Positions 47,679 through 59,573 are shown, numbered from the stretch's first letter. The stretch: 64,000 nucleotides of DNA from Excoecaria cochinchinensis (GCA_947683425.1 CANTUQ010000055.1:23616001-23680000); one strand, 5' to 3'. Program-made: numbers and translations. Notes: generated by a model not told the origin, from the sequence alone.

Positions 47679-48303
47679 CTAATTCACAATCGCCTGAATT
47701 TTGGTTGGATCCACCTTTATACCTTTCGAAGATACCACATGCCCCAGAAAAGATACTTCTCTTAACCAGAATTCACACTTACTCAACTTAGCATACAACT
47801 GATGCTCCCTCAAAGTCTGAAGTACAGTTCTCAAATGTTGCTCATGCTCTTTCTCGTTCTTTGAATAAACCAAAATGTCATCGATGAACACCATGACAAA
47901 TTGATCCAAATATGGCCTGAACACTCTATTCATCAAGTCCATAAATGCAGGCGCATTAGTTAACCCGGATGGCATTACTAGAAATTCGTAATGTCCATAA
48001 CGAGTTCTAAATGCAGTCTTGGATATATCTTCCTTTTTCACTTGTAATTAATAATACCCAGACCTTAAGTCTATCTTAGAAAATACACCTGCCCCTCTCA
48101 ACTAGTCAAACAAATCCTCAATTCTTGGTAGAGGATATCAATTCTTTACTGTTACCTTGTTTAATTGTCTGTAATCTATGCACATTCTCATGCTCCCATC
48201 TTTCTTCTTAATAAACAGAACTAGTACTACCCAAGGAAACACACTAGGCCTTATAAAGCCTCTATCTAACAACTCCTGCAACTGAGTCTTTAACTCCTTC
48301 AGC
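47679..48303 (-). pseudogene. pol: Tk reverse transcriptase, main part
   Basis: From the S insertion leftwards: GFIRPSVFPW, KDGSMRMCIDYRQLNK, a stop, then KTAFRTRYGHYEFLVMPSGLTNAPAFMDLMN (one Ala codon shorter than G2), catalytic FIDDILVYS, and FLGHVVSSKGIKVDP. Stops fall at Gln-type positions. The RT catalytic Asp pair is intact. The N-terminal end of the domain continues beyond S at 52067. Confidence 0.88.
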
Positions 48304-51300
48304 TGTAACACCCCTTACCCGTACGTAGTAAACCATACCGTGAACTGGTGGTTCACGACAACGGTCAAGGGCATTACCGAACAAACATATAAAAATTATA
48401 AACCTTTAAGCTGAAATATGAGTTATAAAATTTCTTTCATTTTCAAAACATGTTATAGTTAACTATAAATTCATTACGCATTCACATTATAAAATAAACT
48501 TCTTCAGAATTCACTATAGATAGATCATTTACATAACTAATGTCACTTTTACAAACTTATAGTTTAAAATTACAAAACTTGCGTACATTCAGAAGACTAT
48601 ATAAATCCTATTCTAATATCCCTTCTTAAGCTTGCATTGGCCTGGACTGCTGCGGAAAGACTCTTGAACGATCCGAGTAATAGAACCTACACGAATTAAA
48701 AAAAAAATCCGTGCTAAGCATAAAGCTTAGTGGGAAACACATATAAATATGGACAACCACTAAGACTGGCCGTCAGTTAAGTTTAAAGAAAAGTATAATA
48801 TAGAAAATATAATTATATCAAGAATAACAAATTAGATATATTCAAGGAGAATGTCAAAATAGTCACTTATTTTGCATATCAACGTTAACAAATCAATTAT
48901 ACACATAAACACATTTTTCACATCTTGCCCATGTCACCTGTACACTTATTCACTATCCTTTCGATTTCCACAATTCATGTCACACATCTTGCCTAGCAGT
49001 TGCATTATCAGGTAATTTATTGAATCAACAAGGCATTTAGATTACAATAATGAAATACACACTTTCATACAAGTCCTCACATAGATTCATCCCTTCATAA
49101 TTTACTGTTTGATTCACATACTCTTGTTCATTTAATGCCTGCTAAGTCAAAGGGGTGGATAACGAGTAACACATAGATACCCGAAGGTATTAGCACTATT
49201 CTCATAACACTTAGATACCCGAAGGTATCAACACTATCTTTCCAGTACACAGGGATCACGAAGATCCAGTCGGGGGACTTGATCGAGGTCCAAATCATAC
49301 ACTAGCTGCAGCAACACTAACTCTATTAGGCATGCCTAACTATCCATGACTCGACTAATGCAGGCTAACACATACTTGTTTCCTTTAATAATATCCATGC
49401 TATACTTTAATATCTTATCCAGAAGCACATACTCTTATTATAATCGCATTATAATCCTATGCACAATTTATTCATAAAGTAAAGCAATGGTTCATATAAA
49501 ATATATCAACCCATAACCTTTAATGACGATCCCATTTTAATTTTAATACATGCTCAACAATTTAATTCAACGATAACTTGCATGGCATAACATATCTTAA
49601 TTTATACACTATGTCATATGTAAATCACCAGTCCAAACTCATGTTCAAAAGCTCAACAATTTGCGTTTATAACATAGGGGAGAGTCGCACTCGCGACAGA
49701 AAACTAAATGGCCTCTGTCACGCTCGTGACACCAATCGCGCTCACGACAGAAAAATAAATGGCCTCTGTCGCGCTCGCGACAGAATCAAGTATCCCACGC
49801 TTGTTATTTTTAATTACATGAACTTTACATAAAACATATTTATTCATATATTGTTCGTAAATAATTTTATAAACATTACTTCTTCAACCACATGCGTTAA
49901 CCTCAAGAATTCCAACACAAGGAATTCGTACTATTCAATTTATTAAGGATTAATTATTACTTAGCCAATCATATAAAACCGCTTGATATTTGATATACGA
50001 AATATCCGTTCAACTTAAGTTAAGACACACCTAAACATTCATTTAATTCCATCTTAATATCACATCCAAATTTTAAATTATACATCATCTTATTCAAGAT
50101 TTGAGTCATTAATAACTCCACAAACTTTTATTAATCGACACCCACATATCACATTTATTTGTAACAAATATCAAGGTGTCTAACTGAATTCAGTTGAAAC
50201 ACTACCTTTTATGTCTGAATAAGTTCGGTGCTTTGGTTCGGACTTGGAAAAATATCCCAAGCTTCCTATGTATCCCAAAGAGTTGGGAATCAGAACCCCG
50301 TAGTTCCACAAGATCAAGTACAGTTTATAGAATTTCGCTTCCAATTTCTTAACAGACTTTAGATCAAGTTAATGTTGAATGAATTCAAAGGTGTTCGATT
50401 CATTAGACTTTGAAATACCTTAGTCCTTATTCTTATTTATAACCTTAGTCTCTCTTATTCCTAAGTAATATCTACTTATTTACTCTTTTACAAACACTAA
50501 ACATATAACAAATATGTCTCATGAGGTTCCGATGAAGTTCGGGCGTATTTCGGAAGAGAAACCATCATAAAATATACAAACTAGAAGAGGGTAAAGGTAG
50601 GCAAGGGTTCTTACCAACCAAAAGGTTCAAAAGAAGGAGAAAAACACATTTCCAATAGATTCTATCATGCTCGCGACCATGGTCGCGCTCGCGACAGAAG
50701 CTCGCTTCACATCCCCCATACTGACAGGTCACAAGACTGCTTTCCACCTCAAACTTCAAACGCCCTATCCGACCTCTAAACCTCATTTTTAGACAAAATG
50801 GTCTCTTAACAAATGATTCGTAGGATGTTAAATTTAATATGGAACAAGTCCCATGTCGTTTAGACACCTAGATCATCAGATATGATCAAAACAACCTATA
50901 CTGCTCCCCTTAACCCGGCCAGAGAAGATATCTCGACTTTATGACCACTTTTGGGGAACTTAGATCTAAAATTAGCTCAAGCTTATTTCTAAGACATTTG
51001 TAGGAATATGTCTTAGCTTTCAAATGGTACTAGTCATACCATTTGAAGTTCGAAAACTCCGGATAGAGCCTAATACCCGAAGAAGGGTCCAGTGCTCTCT
51101 AACACAGTTTTCATAAAATCCTACTAACATGCACAATATTAACAATCTAGAGCCAACACTCACTATCATCATCATAGATTCAACACATATCATTCAAATA
51201 CATCTCAAATCATATTATTTATCATTAAAACACATCAAATTAAACTAGTTTCCAAACCTCACTTCCTTTGCTCCTTTTAGTTCCATTGGTTGCACTCCTC

Positions 51301-52066
51301 TACTCCCATACTCTTTCATGATCACAATCATCAAATTTCCTCATCAAAACCCACAAAATTACATGTTAGCATATCTAATAACCATAATTCCTATATAAAT
51401 TATGAAACTTACAATTAGAGAAGAAGAAGAAGAGATACAATTACACAACTTACCTTTTTAACTTGATTTAGGCACTTGAATTAAGGGATTTGGCGTGAGG
51501 AAGGAGGAGGATGGGCTCTCTCTTTTTCTTTTCCCTCACTTGGCCGGCCAAGAATGGCCTAAAAATGAAGTCAAAATAGCTTAATTATGGCCATTAACTT
51601 CATCCTAATCCCAAGTGCCACATGTCACCATTTGAGTGGACCCCTCAAGATTTTTATGCCAAGCTTTTTAATTTAACCCCTTAACTTACCTTCTTTTCTT
51701 CAATTGGCACAACACCTTTCTATTTCATACATTGGCCCACACAATTTAATTAAGTCATTCAATTGAATCCCTAATTACTAAATGACCAAAATGCCCCTAC
51801 CTTATACAAATAAAACTAGTCACTTTCTTTACTACGATTAATCACTTCCATCATCCAATTACACCTTTTTAGTCACCAAAATAATTCTTTTCACGTCATT
51901 TAGGGCACGGCGATATAACTATCGAATTTATCGAAACTTGTCGAAACTTTCAAATTAATGACAGTTGCATCCTTTTTAACACTTCCGTCCCTAGTTCAAT
52001 CGCATTCGGTTTCCGTTACACCCTAAACTTACCCTAATCTGACTAGGGTATATTCGGGGTGTTACA
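48304..52066 (-). mobile_element. Solo N1-type LTR (S) inside the Tk RT gene
   Basis: Plus-strand start TGTAACACCCCTTACCCG and end ATATTCGGGGTGTTACA, the reverse of the N1 LTR and similar along its length. A perfect 5-bp duplication TCAGC lies at 48299-48303 and 52067-52071. Removing it rejoins the RT frame around the TELKELK region. It has no internal domain. Words at its module sites differ from N1: GCGACCATGGTCGC near 50676 and CTGTCGCGCTCGCGACAG near 49766. Confidence 0.93.
49177..49339 (-). other. Palindrome and stem-loop cluster in LTR S
   Basis: ATACC-CGAA-GGTAT (49177-49190), GATACC-CGAA-GGTATC (49214-49229), GGATC-ACGAA-GATCC (49253-49267), GGAC/GTCC (49275-49291), GCTGCAGC (49305-49312) and TTAGGCATGCCTAA (49326-49339). 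Same order as N1 when read on the LTR's own strand. Confidence 0.85.
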
Positions 52067-53309
52067 TCAGCTCTGTAGGAGCCATTCGATATGGCACTTT
52101 AGACACTAGCACCATTCCAGGAACAACATCAATAAACAATTCCGCATCTCTCACTGGTAGTACACCAAATAATTCTTCTGGAAACACATCAGGAAACTCC
52201 CTAACTATGGTTATGTCCTAAATTCTCACTTGCTGTCGTTTAAAATCTAAAACAAGAGCTAAATAAGCCTCACATCCCTTTCTCAAGCATCGATACGCTT
52301 GCATTGCCGATAACACATTAACAATAGGATTAGCACATATACCCTTCACGGTCACTTTACTTCCTTCACTATTATAAAGTACCACTGTCTTTTTCTTACA
52401 ATCAACTATCCCATTATGTTTACTTAACCAATCCATACCAAATATTAAATCAAACTCATCAAAGGGTAGTTCAATCAAATCAATTGGAAAGGCACAACTT
52501 TGCACTACTAATGGACAGTCCCTATACACTTTATTCACATTCACATTACTCCCCAATGGACTCAATACACATATATCATATTTTAAATATTCAGCATTAA
52601 ATATTTTATCGCATATTCTCTTAGTGTACACATATGAATGAGTTGATCCAGGTTCAATTAATGCAGGCATCTCTACATCATAAAGTAGGAAGGTACCTGC
52701 TATAACCTCAGGTGCATCCTGTTCCTCTCGAGCCTTCATTGCATAAGCCCGTGTTGGTGCCACAATAGGCCTGTCCACTGTTTTAGATTCAGTTCCACCT
52801 CTAGACTGGCCACCTCTGCCACGTCCTCTTCCCCTCGCTCTGTTAGCCGATGGCAAATTAGAACCACCATTGCTCTGCTCATGCTGATTCCCAGCTACCT
52901 CATAAGCTTTCGAATAATTTGCTAGGAAATGTTTAGTGCTTCCACATCTATAGCATGCACTGGTTACCTTCCAACATTCCCCTCTATGCTTCTTACCACA
53001 ATGAGAACATTCATGCACTTCACCATTAGTACCAGATGTACCTCTATCAATACTAAACACATGAGAAGTCCCTTGCTTCTTACCTCTTGCCGCCGAACTA
53101 AATACAGATTCAGCTGGCGGTGCCATCTGAGAGTCCCTTGGTCTCTTACCTGAATGAGACCCACCATGGTTAGAATTTCTCTTTTGCATTCTTTCTTTTT
53201 GTATCCCCAATGACCTCTCAGCCCGCATTGCAGCTTGGACTATCCGATAACAACTCACATTCTGCTCCGTGGTCATCGAGATCAATAACGCCTTAATTTG
53301 CTCAATCAA
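52067..53309 (-). pseudogene. Tk CCHC zinc knuckle, protease and RT linker
   Basis: One open frame (53309-52218) starts within gag, passes a cysteine-rich stretch (CSHCGKKHRGECWK, then CYRCGSTKHFLANY, in which the last knuckle Cys is Tyr), an RG-rich basic linker and the protease. The protease active site reads ALIEPGSTHS where the family has Asp before PGS, so the catalytic residue is Glu. Flap and hydrophobic motifs follow (LIELPFDEFDLIFGMDWLSK). After a stop, 52217-52072 holds the linker to RT (VREFPDVFPEELFG). Confidence 0.87.
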
Positions 53310-53923
53310 CCCATTTTCAAATTATTAGCATCTAAACTTCTCAGTTAAAACACTAAGTGGTGCATATTTACTCAAGCGACAGAACTCCTTCTCATATTCT
53401 GCCACTAACATTGCTCTCTATTTCAGATTCAGAAATTGCTTCCAATTCACCTCCCTATATGCCTTGGTTATATACTTATTCCGGAATTCCTTTTCGAAAA
53501 ATTCCAAAGTAATCGGATCCGGAAGCATTGGATGCTGCAAACTAACTTCCACCAATCATACGCAGCACCCTGAAGCAATGATACTACGCTTTCCACTCGT
53601 TGGTCCGGGGGACACCTTATTTCTCCAAGGACCCTCTGTACTTTCTCAATTCAATACCCTGCCTTCTCAAATTCATCTAATCTTGTACCATGGAACTCCT
53701 CCGCTCCATGCTTCCTCAAGGATTCTAGTGGAGCCTTTGGTGTCGTCATTCGATCGAGCACCCTCGCCATGTCCTAAGACATCTTTAATAAGGCCTCCAT
53801 CGGAACCATTGGAACCTCATTACCCAAATCGGTTGACCTAGACTGTCTAGACCCAGACGATTTAGCTTCTCGTGGATTAATACTTTTAGCTGTTTCCTCC
53901 CTCGGGTTACGAGAAGGATCCAT
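53310..53923 (-). pseudogene. gag: Tk gag, N-terminal and core region
   Basis: ATG at 53923-53921. Translation gives a charged N-terminus, a GAEEFHGTRLDEFEKAGY block, GAAYDWWKLV, then after a frameshift EFFEKEFRNKYITKAYREVN and YEKEFCRLSKYAP, which are landmarks of the chromovirus gag core. At least five stops occur, several TAG or TAA at Gln-type positions. Confidence 0.8.
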
Positions 53924-54016
53924 CAATTCTCCACATTAAATAAGGACATCGGTATTAGGTCAACACAACTATACAAACTTTAAACTACCCTGTTTCCACG
54001 AAAAGACTAAACCTAG

Positions 54017-54028
54017 GCTCTGATACCA
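54017..54028 (-). promoter_or_regulatory. Primer binding site of Tk (initiator tRNA-Met)
   Basis: TGGTATCAGAGC on the minus strand, five bases from the LTR edge at 54034; same site as N1. Confidence 0.93.
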
Positions 54029-54033
54029 CTACC

Positions 54034-56723
54034 TATAATGCCCATTCCTGACCGCATGATTAGCTCAGCTAAAGCAGTCGAGAACGATTGCTACGCAGAA
54101 AAACACAAACACACATCGCTATCACACCCACATGCCAAAACTTGTACAATTAAAATTTCATCACTCACATACTCACATACAGTGGATATTTCATGTTAAT
54201 TTACACATTCACATACTTACATACATCATACACATATACTGTAGGCTTACATTACAATACTAACTATTACATTCATACATATTCCTTGGTTGCAAAAGGA
54301 TTAAATCGAATATACAAAACTCATTGTTAACATGTAACACCCCCAAAAACCTACAAGATAAACACTCTTAATGTTGACCGTCAGTAATACGGATTCATCC
54401 TTCAACACACTTCGCGTCCAAACCTACACAAATTAGAAAAGAAACCCGTGTTAAGCGATAACGCTTAGTGGGGAAACAGCGCATAGCATATACATATATA
54501 CATGATAACAGATATCAGAAAAACAACATGCAACAGTTCATACTTAAATTATTAACTTATAAGCATGCATATAATTTATACACATAGCACGATTGCTTAC
54601 ACACAATCTAAATCAACATTCATATAATCATCGCAAACTTATCAATGTGTACAGTAGATCATACATATCAATTTAACCGCTTATGTTTACCTTAATTTTG
54701 TTTATTTAGTTTTGCCTGCAATTCAATAACGCGGATAACGGGTATGACATTGGTACCCTGAGGTACAATAAATTTAGTGTATCTGTGGATACTCATATTC
54801 GCATTGGTACCCTAGGGTACAGTAAAATTCAACATATTTAATGTTTCACATTGAAAAATCCAGCAAGAATTCAAATCGCATTGTGATTCCAGAGGATAGG
54901 CATGCCTATCTATCCACTACTTGACTCGCAGGCTATAAATACTCAATTCAATTATTAGTTTATTTGATCACATGATCCAGCAGTTACAATGAGTTATTAG
55001 AGCAAATATTAATACTGTTCCTCTATTACACTCATTTGTAAGCCAATGACAAATCCACATTCTTGGCCACCATCATGCCATTATTTTAACTCTTCATATA
55101 ACTCATAAAATAACTTGGCATAGATTATAACATAACAAACTATATAAACTCATTAATCACATATGATCATCCCATTTGATATCATCATTAAGTACTTAGT
55201 AAGTGTTATTATACTTAATTAATCATTGCTTTACCATTCAGATACCAATCATGAATTACTAAGAATTCTTCACAAAAATAGGGTACTCCACAATCACAAC
55301 CATTCTGGTTGTTATCGTGACATACCAAAGGTTTCAAAACAAAATGTAATCTAGGGTATCTCACGGTCACAACCAGTTTGGTTGTCACCGTGATATACAC
55401 CAATTATCTGAATAGAATGCAACTCTTGAGTATCTCACAATTACAATCATTTTGGTTGTCACCGTGACATACTCCTTTGGTGCAAGGCACAATGTAAATC
55501 AAGGTACCTCACGGTCACAACCATTTTTGTCGTCACTGTGACATACCAAGTTCACTTCGGGCAGAATAGAATTCATTGTACCTCACAGTCATAACCATTT
55601 TGGTTGTCACCGTGACATACCAATCACAACTGGGCAGAATGCAAACTTTGCATACCTCATGGTGGCAATCTCTTAGTTGTCATCGTGACCTATGCAGAAG
55701 TTAGAAATCACAATGGTACAAACAACCTCTTTTCGCATATCATTCACAAGACTTACCATTTAACCATTTCACTCTTATATCCATATTCCAACCAACTTAT
55801 TAACTAGCATATTACACAATTTCCATTTCAATTAACTCAATTTAAGATGCATAGAATTAGGCACATTACAGATTCCACAACCCTAGTTATAGCTCATTAT
55901 GTTATAGGCATCTCTTATTCACATGCCATTAGAGTTTCTTAAGAAACACATCCCAAGCAATTTTCATACCAATCACACAGCAAATACCCAAGTGCCAACA
56001 TTTAACATTCAATGTAACAAAATCAACTAACACATAACCAAAACAAAGCAAGTTTCCCAAACCTTGTCACCTAAGCTCCTATTGCTCACTTAGCACTAGA
56101 TTCACCAACTTTGGCCTTTCCCTTGCTCTTCTTCAATTCTTCAGCTACCAAATCAAGTCCAATTTCCATAATTGGGATACCCATGTCAATATCCACAGAC
56201 ATTCAAAAATCTAGAAATAGAAGAAGAAGAAAGGCACACGCAATCAACTCTTACCTTGCTGAATTTCAGATTCTAAACATAAGCAACCAACAACTCAACA
56301 TTTACAGGTTTTCTAAGAGATGCACGGGTAGGAAGAAGAAGAAGAAGCCGAATTTGAGAGAAAAGAGTGGCTGTAAGCACATGCAATTCCATTAACTTTC
56401 TCTCTCCACCAAAAGCTTATATTGCATGTTATGGAATTAGGTGGCAGCTCTATCAAAGGACGCCCAAATTGCACTAGGTTTCCATTAATCCCATTCTGCT
56501 TTTGTTAACTTCATTAACCTCTAATTAAACTTGCTTAAGACTTAACATACACATTAACTAATAGGTCACTCAAAATATTTATGTCTTCAATTAGGTCCTC
56601 AATCACATACACTTTAATCCTTACTCATTTACAATTAATCCAGATTTTAACACACTGCAATTTAGCATGCTCACTACTCACAACTAATCACTTTACCACT
56701 AGGGTACACTTTTGGCCATTACA
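54034..56723 (-). repeat. 5' LTR of Tk (2.69 kb)
   Basis: Copy of 42829-45561. The left terminus is mutated (TATAATGCCC instead of TGTAACACCC). Contains stem-loops at 54753-54766, 54779-54792 and 54807-54820, the palindrome GATAGGCATGCCTATC (54895-54910; about 40 bp deleted just before it relative to the other LTR), and the 74-bp array. Confidence 0.92.
55288..55688 (-). repeat. 74-bp tandem array of 33-bp inverted repeats (Tk 5' LTR)
   Basis: Six units at 55288, 55361, 55435, 55509, 55583 and 55657, matching the 3' LTR array unit by unit. The arms carry substitutions independent of the other LTR, mainly C/T and G/A. Confidence 0.92.
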
Positions 56724-57568
56724 CTAGTGGTATCCAGTGTTCCCGTTATCCCCTCTAATGAGAATTCAAGCAGTTAAATAGTATGTTTATGAAGTGATTA
56801 AGTAGCAATTAATTGTTAATATGTGAATTATTGAAATAGAAATACATGAATGCATATCGAAATGGACTAATGTATACGAAGCATGTGTTGAATTATATGT
56901 TCATATTATTGATATTATCCTATGTGTAACCTGATTATGCATCAATGATCATTTGTAATGAAATAGTGCATGTAAAACTATGTGGTTTCGATTCCCAAAA
57001 TTATTAGGATACATAGGAAGCTTGGAATTATGTTCTAAGTCCGAACCAAATCATTGGAAACTAATAGTGTATTTAAACTTTAAACTAGCAATAAGCGATT
57101 ATGTTTATATTAAGTCATAATGAACTAATAAATGCATGATAATTTAAATAGCATTATGAAAGAATCCTGACATAAGATTATGCAACATTTTGGTTATAGG
57201 AATGTTAAGTATAGTAATATTTAAATGGAACACCGATAAGTTTGCTAGTTATGTAAAGTAGTATGATTAAGTTTTGATTATCAATAAATGGATATTAAAA
57301 CACAATTTATTTTATATAAATAATGTATATAATCATATGATAAATAATTTGGATTTGGAATATTGTAATGCATAAAAAAATGTAAAAGCTAGACTATGTT
57401 TAAATGGAAACTGATTTTAATAACGAAGTCTTAATTTTACATGATAACATTAGAAAGATTTGTAAATGAGATAAATGAATGTTAGTGAATAACTTACCAT
57501 TTAAATAATAAGATTGAAATGAAATGGTTCACCATAAACAGTTGAATTTATAACATAAGGGTGTTACA

Positions 57569-58080
57569 AAAGATGAATTCGCAAGTGTTGTTCCTGCTCC
57601 TGCTCATTCCTAGAGTACACTAATATGTTATCAATAAATACTACAACAAACTGGTCCAAATATGGCCAGAATACTTGATTCATCAAATCCATAAAAGCAG
57701 CCGGTGCATTCGTCAACCTAAATGGCATTACCAAGAACTCATAGTGGCCATATCGAGTTCTAAAAGCAGTCTTCAGGACATCCTCATTCTTCACCCGAAG
57801 TTAGTAATACCTTGACCGCAAGTCAATTTTAGAAAATATACCAGCTCCTTTCAATTGATTAAATACATCTTCAATTCTAGGCAACATGTATTTGTTCTTT
57901 ATCATCACCTTATTGATCTGTGGATAATCAACACACATTCGTAAAGTGCCATCTTTTTCTTAACAAACAAGATTGAAGCATCCTAAGGAGACACACTAGG
58001 CCTTATGAACCCTTTATCTAATGGCTCTTATAGTTGAGTTTTCAACTCTTTCAACTCAGTGGGAGCTATACGATAGGGAG
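57569..58080 (-). pseudogene. pol: Chromovirus G2 reverse transcriptase fragment
   Basis: Minus-strand translation: TELKELKTQL, a stop, GFIRPSVSP, CVDYPQINKVMIKNKYMLPR after a frameshift, then KTAFRTRYGHYEFLVMPF, NAPAAFMDLMNQVFWPYLDQ and FIDNILVYS, where the second catalytic Asp is Asn. It stops at EQHLR, where LTR X begins. Closely related to Tk but a separate copy; the 3' half of RT, RNase H and integrase are not in the window. Confidence 0.88.
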
Positions 58081-58216
58081 CTTTAGGTATAGGTGTTGTA
58101 CCCGGTAGAATTTCAATTAACAATTCCACTTTCCTTTCAGGTGGTAAACCCGGTAACTCTTTCGCAAACACATCAGGGAATTCATTCACCATCGGTATAT
58201 CTTGCAATTTTACCTG

Positions 58217-58660
58217 TCACTGCATAGAATCCAACATCAAAGCTAAAAATGCTTCACACCCTTTCCTTAAATACCATCTGGATTGTATGGCTAAGATCAC
58301 ATTAGCCAAAGGACTGGAGTGAATGGCCAACACAATCACTTTAGACTGATCTAGACTTTTAAGCGCTACTATTTTTTTATCACAATTAACTATTGCTCGA
58401 TGTTTACACAACCAATCCATTCCTAAGATCAAATAAAATTCATTAAATGGCAGTTCTATCAAATCAACAGGAAATTTTCTATCTTGGATTACTATAGGGC
58501 AATCCCTATACATCCGATTCACATTAACACTATGACCCAACAGACTAGTCACACATATATCATATTCTAATTGATTAGCAGGTGGCAATTTAACAAATAA
58601 TTTCTCAAAGCACACATATGAATGCATAGATCCAGGATTAATTAATGCATGCATTTCATT
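58217..58660 (-). pseudogene. Chromovirus G2 protease
   Basis: Open frame with ALINPGSMHSYVCFEK at the active site, where catalytic Asp is replaced by Asn, followed by the family block DLIELPFNEFYLILGMDWL. It is collinear with the Tk protease, which has Glu at the same position. Confidence 0.87.
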
Positions 58661-59304
58661 ATCATAAAGCCGAAAGATACCAGCTATAACTTCTGGTGCG
58701 TCCTAATCCTCACGAGCCTTTATAGCGTAGGCTCGTGCTAGTGCTGTAGTAGCAGGACGGTCAACTGTCTTTGACACTGTATTACTTCTAGGTTGATTAC
58801 CTTTTCCACAACCTCTTCATTTTCCACAGGTTACTGGGGGGTGCATTAGATCCACCTCTACTAGTCTCTTACTGATCTCTATTTCCTCTAGAAGCCCTTG
58901 GGCAATTTGTAAGAAAATGGTCAGTACTTCCACAGGTTACTGGGGGGTGCATTACATCCACCTGTCAACCATCTCCACACAGCATTGTGGCACTTATTAC
59001 AGGGAGAACATTCCTACACCACATCTTCCTGTCCACTAGTAGTAGCTCTACCAGTACTAGATGTTGTGGATGGTCCCTGTTGCCTACCTCTAATAGTAGG
59101 ACTACTAGCTTACTCCACCTGTGAAGATGCTTGTGAATTTCTAGGTTTCTTTCTAGTGGAAGAACCACCTCTAGAGAAGCTTCCTCTTTGAGCTCCCTCC
59201 CTTTGAATCATCTCATACTTCTCAATTCTTATAGTAGCCTGCACTATCTGATAGTAGCTCACATTTTGAAAAGTAGTCATCGCTATCAAAAGTGCCTTAA
59301 CAAC
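58661..59304 (-). pseudogene. Chromovirus G2 zinc knuckle and gag C-terminus
   Basis: Several frames give gag C-terminal pieces: QNVSYYQIVQATIRIEKYEM, a Ser/Gly-rich linker, a CHNAVWRWLT region with cysteines, and STDHFLTNCPRAS of the knuckle. A 35-bp segment (CACAGGTTACTGGGGGGTGC core) occurs twice, near 58823 and 58930, as a local duplication within the knuckle region. The 5' end of G2 is cut at about 59304. Confidence 0.7.
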
Positions 59305-59399
59305 TCGTGTCGATCCTTCACAACTCGTGCCCTTGCCCCCTCATCTTGCGTTTGGCTATTGGCCTCTGTCGCGAGCGCGACTCTTATCACGATTATCAA
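59305..59399. other. Short unassigned segment before the copia LTR
   Basis: Contains two ACAACTCGTG words and GGCCTCTGTCGCGAGCGCGA, close to the GGCCTCTGTCGCGCTCGCGA of LTR S (49760-49780). It may be a scrap of a chromovirus-type LTR, or the start of the copia LTR may lie further left than drawn here. Confidence 0.35.
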
Positions 59400-59573
59400 T
59401 GTAGATAATATCATTGTATATATTCAGTTTCCTATTTTGCATAGCGAGATATAGGAGTAGAATCATAGGCTAACAGATACTAGTTTCCTTAGTTAGCTTT
59501 TCTGTTTTTGTATAAATACCTATGTCTTATTGAATACGAACAAGGAGTGTGTTTGATCTCTCTAAATTTGTCA
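59400..59573 (+). repeat. 5' LTR of the copia element (left edge uncertain)
   Basis: TGTAGATAATATC...AATTTGTCA with the primer site directly after the CA. A short LTR of about 174 bp is inferred from the TG/CA ends; without the 3' LTR the left edge cannot be verified. A TATA box, TATAAATA, lies at 59511-59518. Confidence 0.55.
59511..59518 (+). promoter_or_regulatory. TATA box of the copia LTR
   Basis: TATAAATA, 56 bases before the LTR end, the usual position in short copia LTRs. Confidence 0.65.

Larger units (their letters stand above)
42829..56723 (-). mobile_element. Tekay/Del-like chromovirus (Tk), nearly complete
   Basis: Minus strand: 5' LTR 56723-54034, initiator-Met primer site, gag, CCHC, protease, RT (split by S), RNase H, integrase, chromodomain, polypurine tract, 3' LTR 45561-42829. 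Flanks TTAGT (42824-42828) and CTAGT (56724-56728) fit a 5-bp duplication with one change. Domain order with a C-terminal chromodomain and the RT/RNase H sequence style indicate the Tekay/Del clade. Several stops and frameshifts and altered catalytic residues make it inactive. Confidence 0.92.
41300..57568 (+). mobile_element. Chromovirus-type LTR (X), 5' truncated, split by Tk
   Basis: Left part about 41300-42828 and right part 56724-57568, ending AAGGGTGTTACA. Plus orientation. It shows the group's landmarks: AGGCATGCCT (42676), GCAGCTGC (42702) and the stem-loop run. The right end sits directly in the RT frame of chromovirus G2, so X inserted there. The left end is lost at the junction with the Em1 LTR, consistent with a deletion that removed both ends. 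No internal domain adjoins X. Confidence 0.75.
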
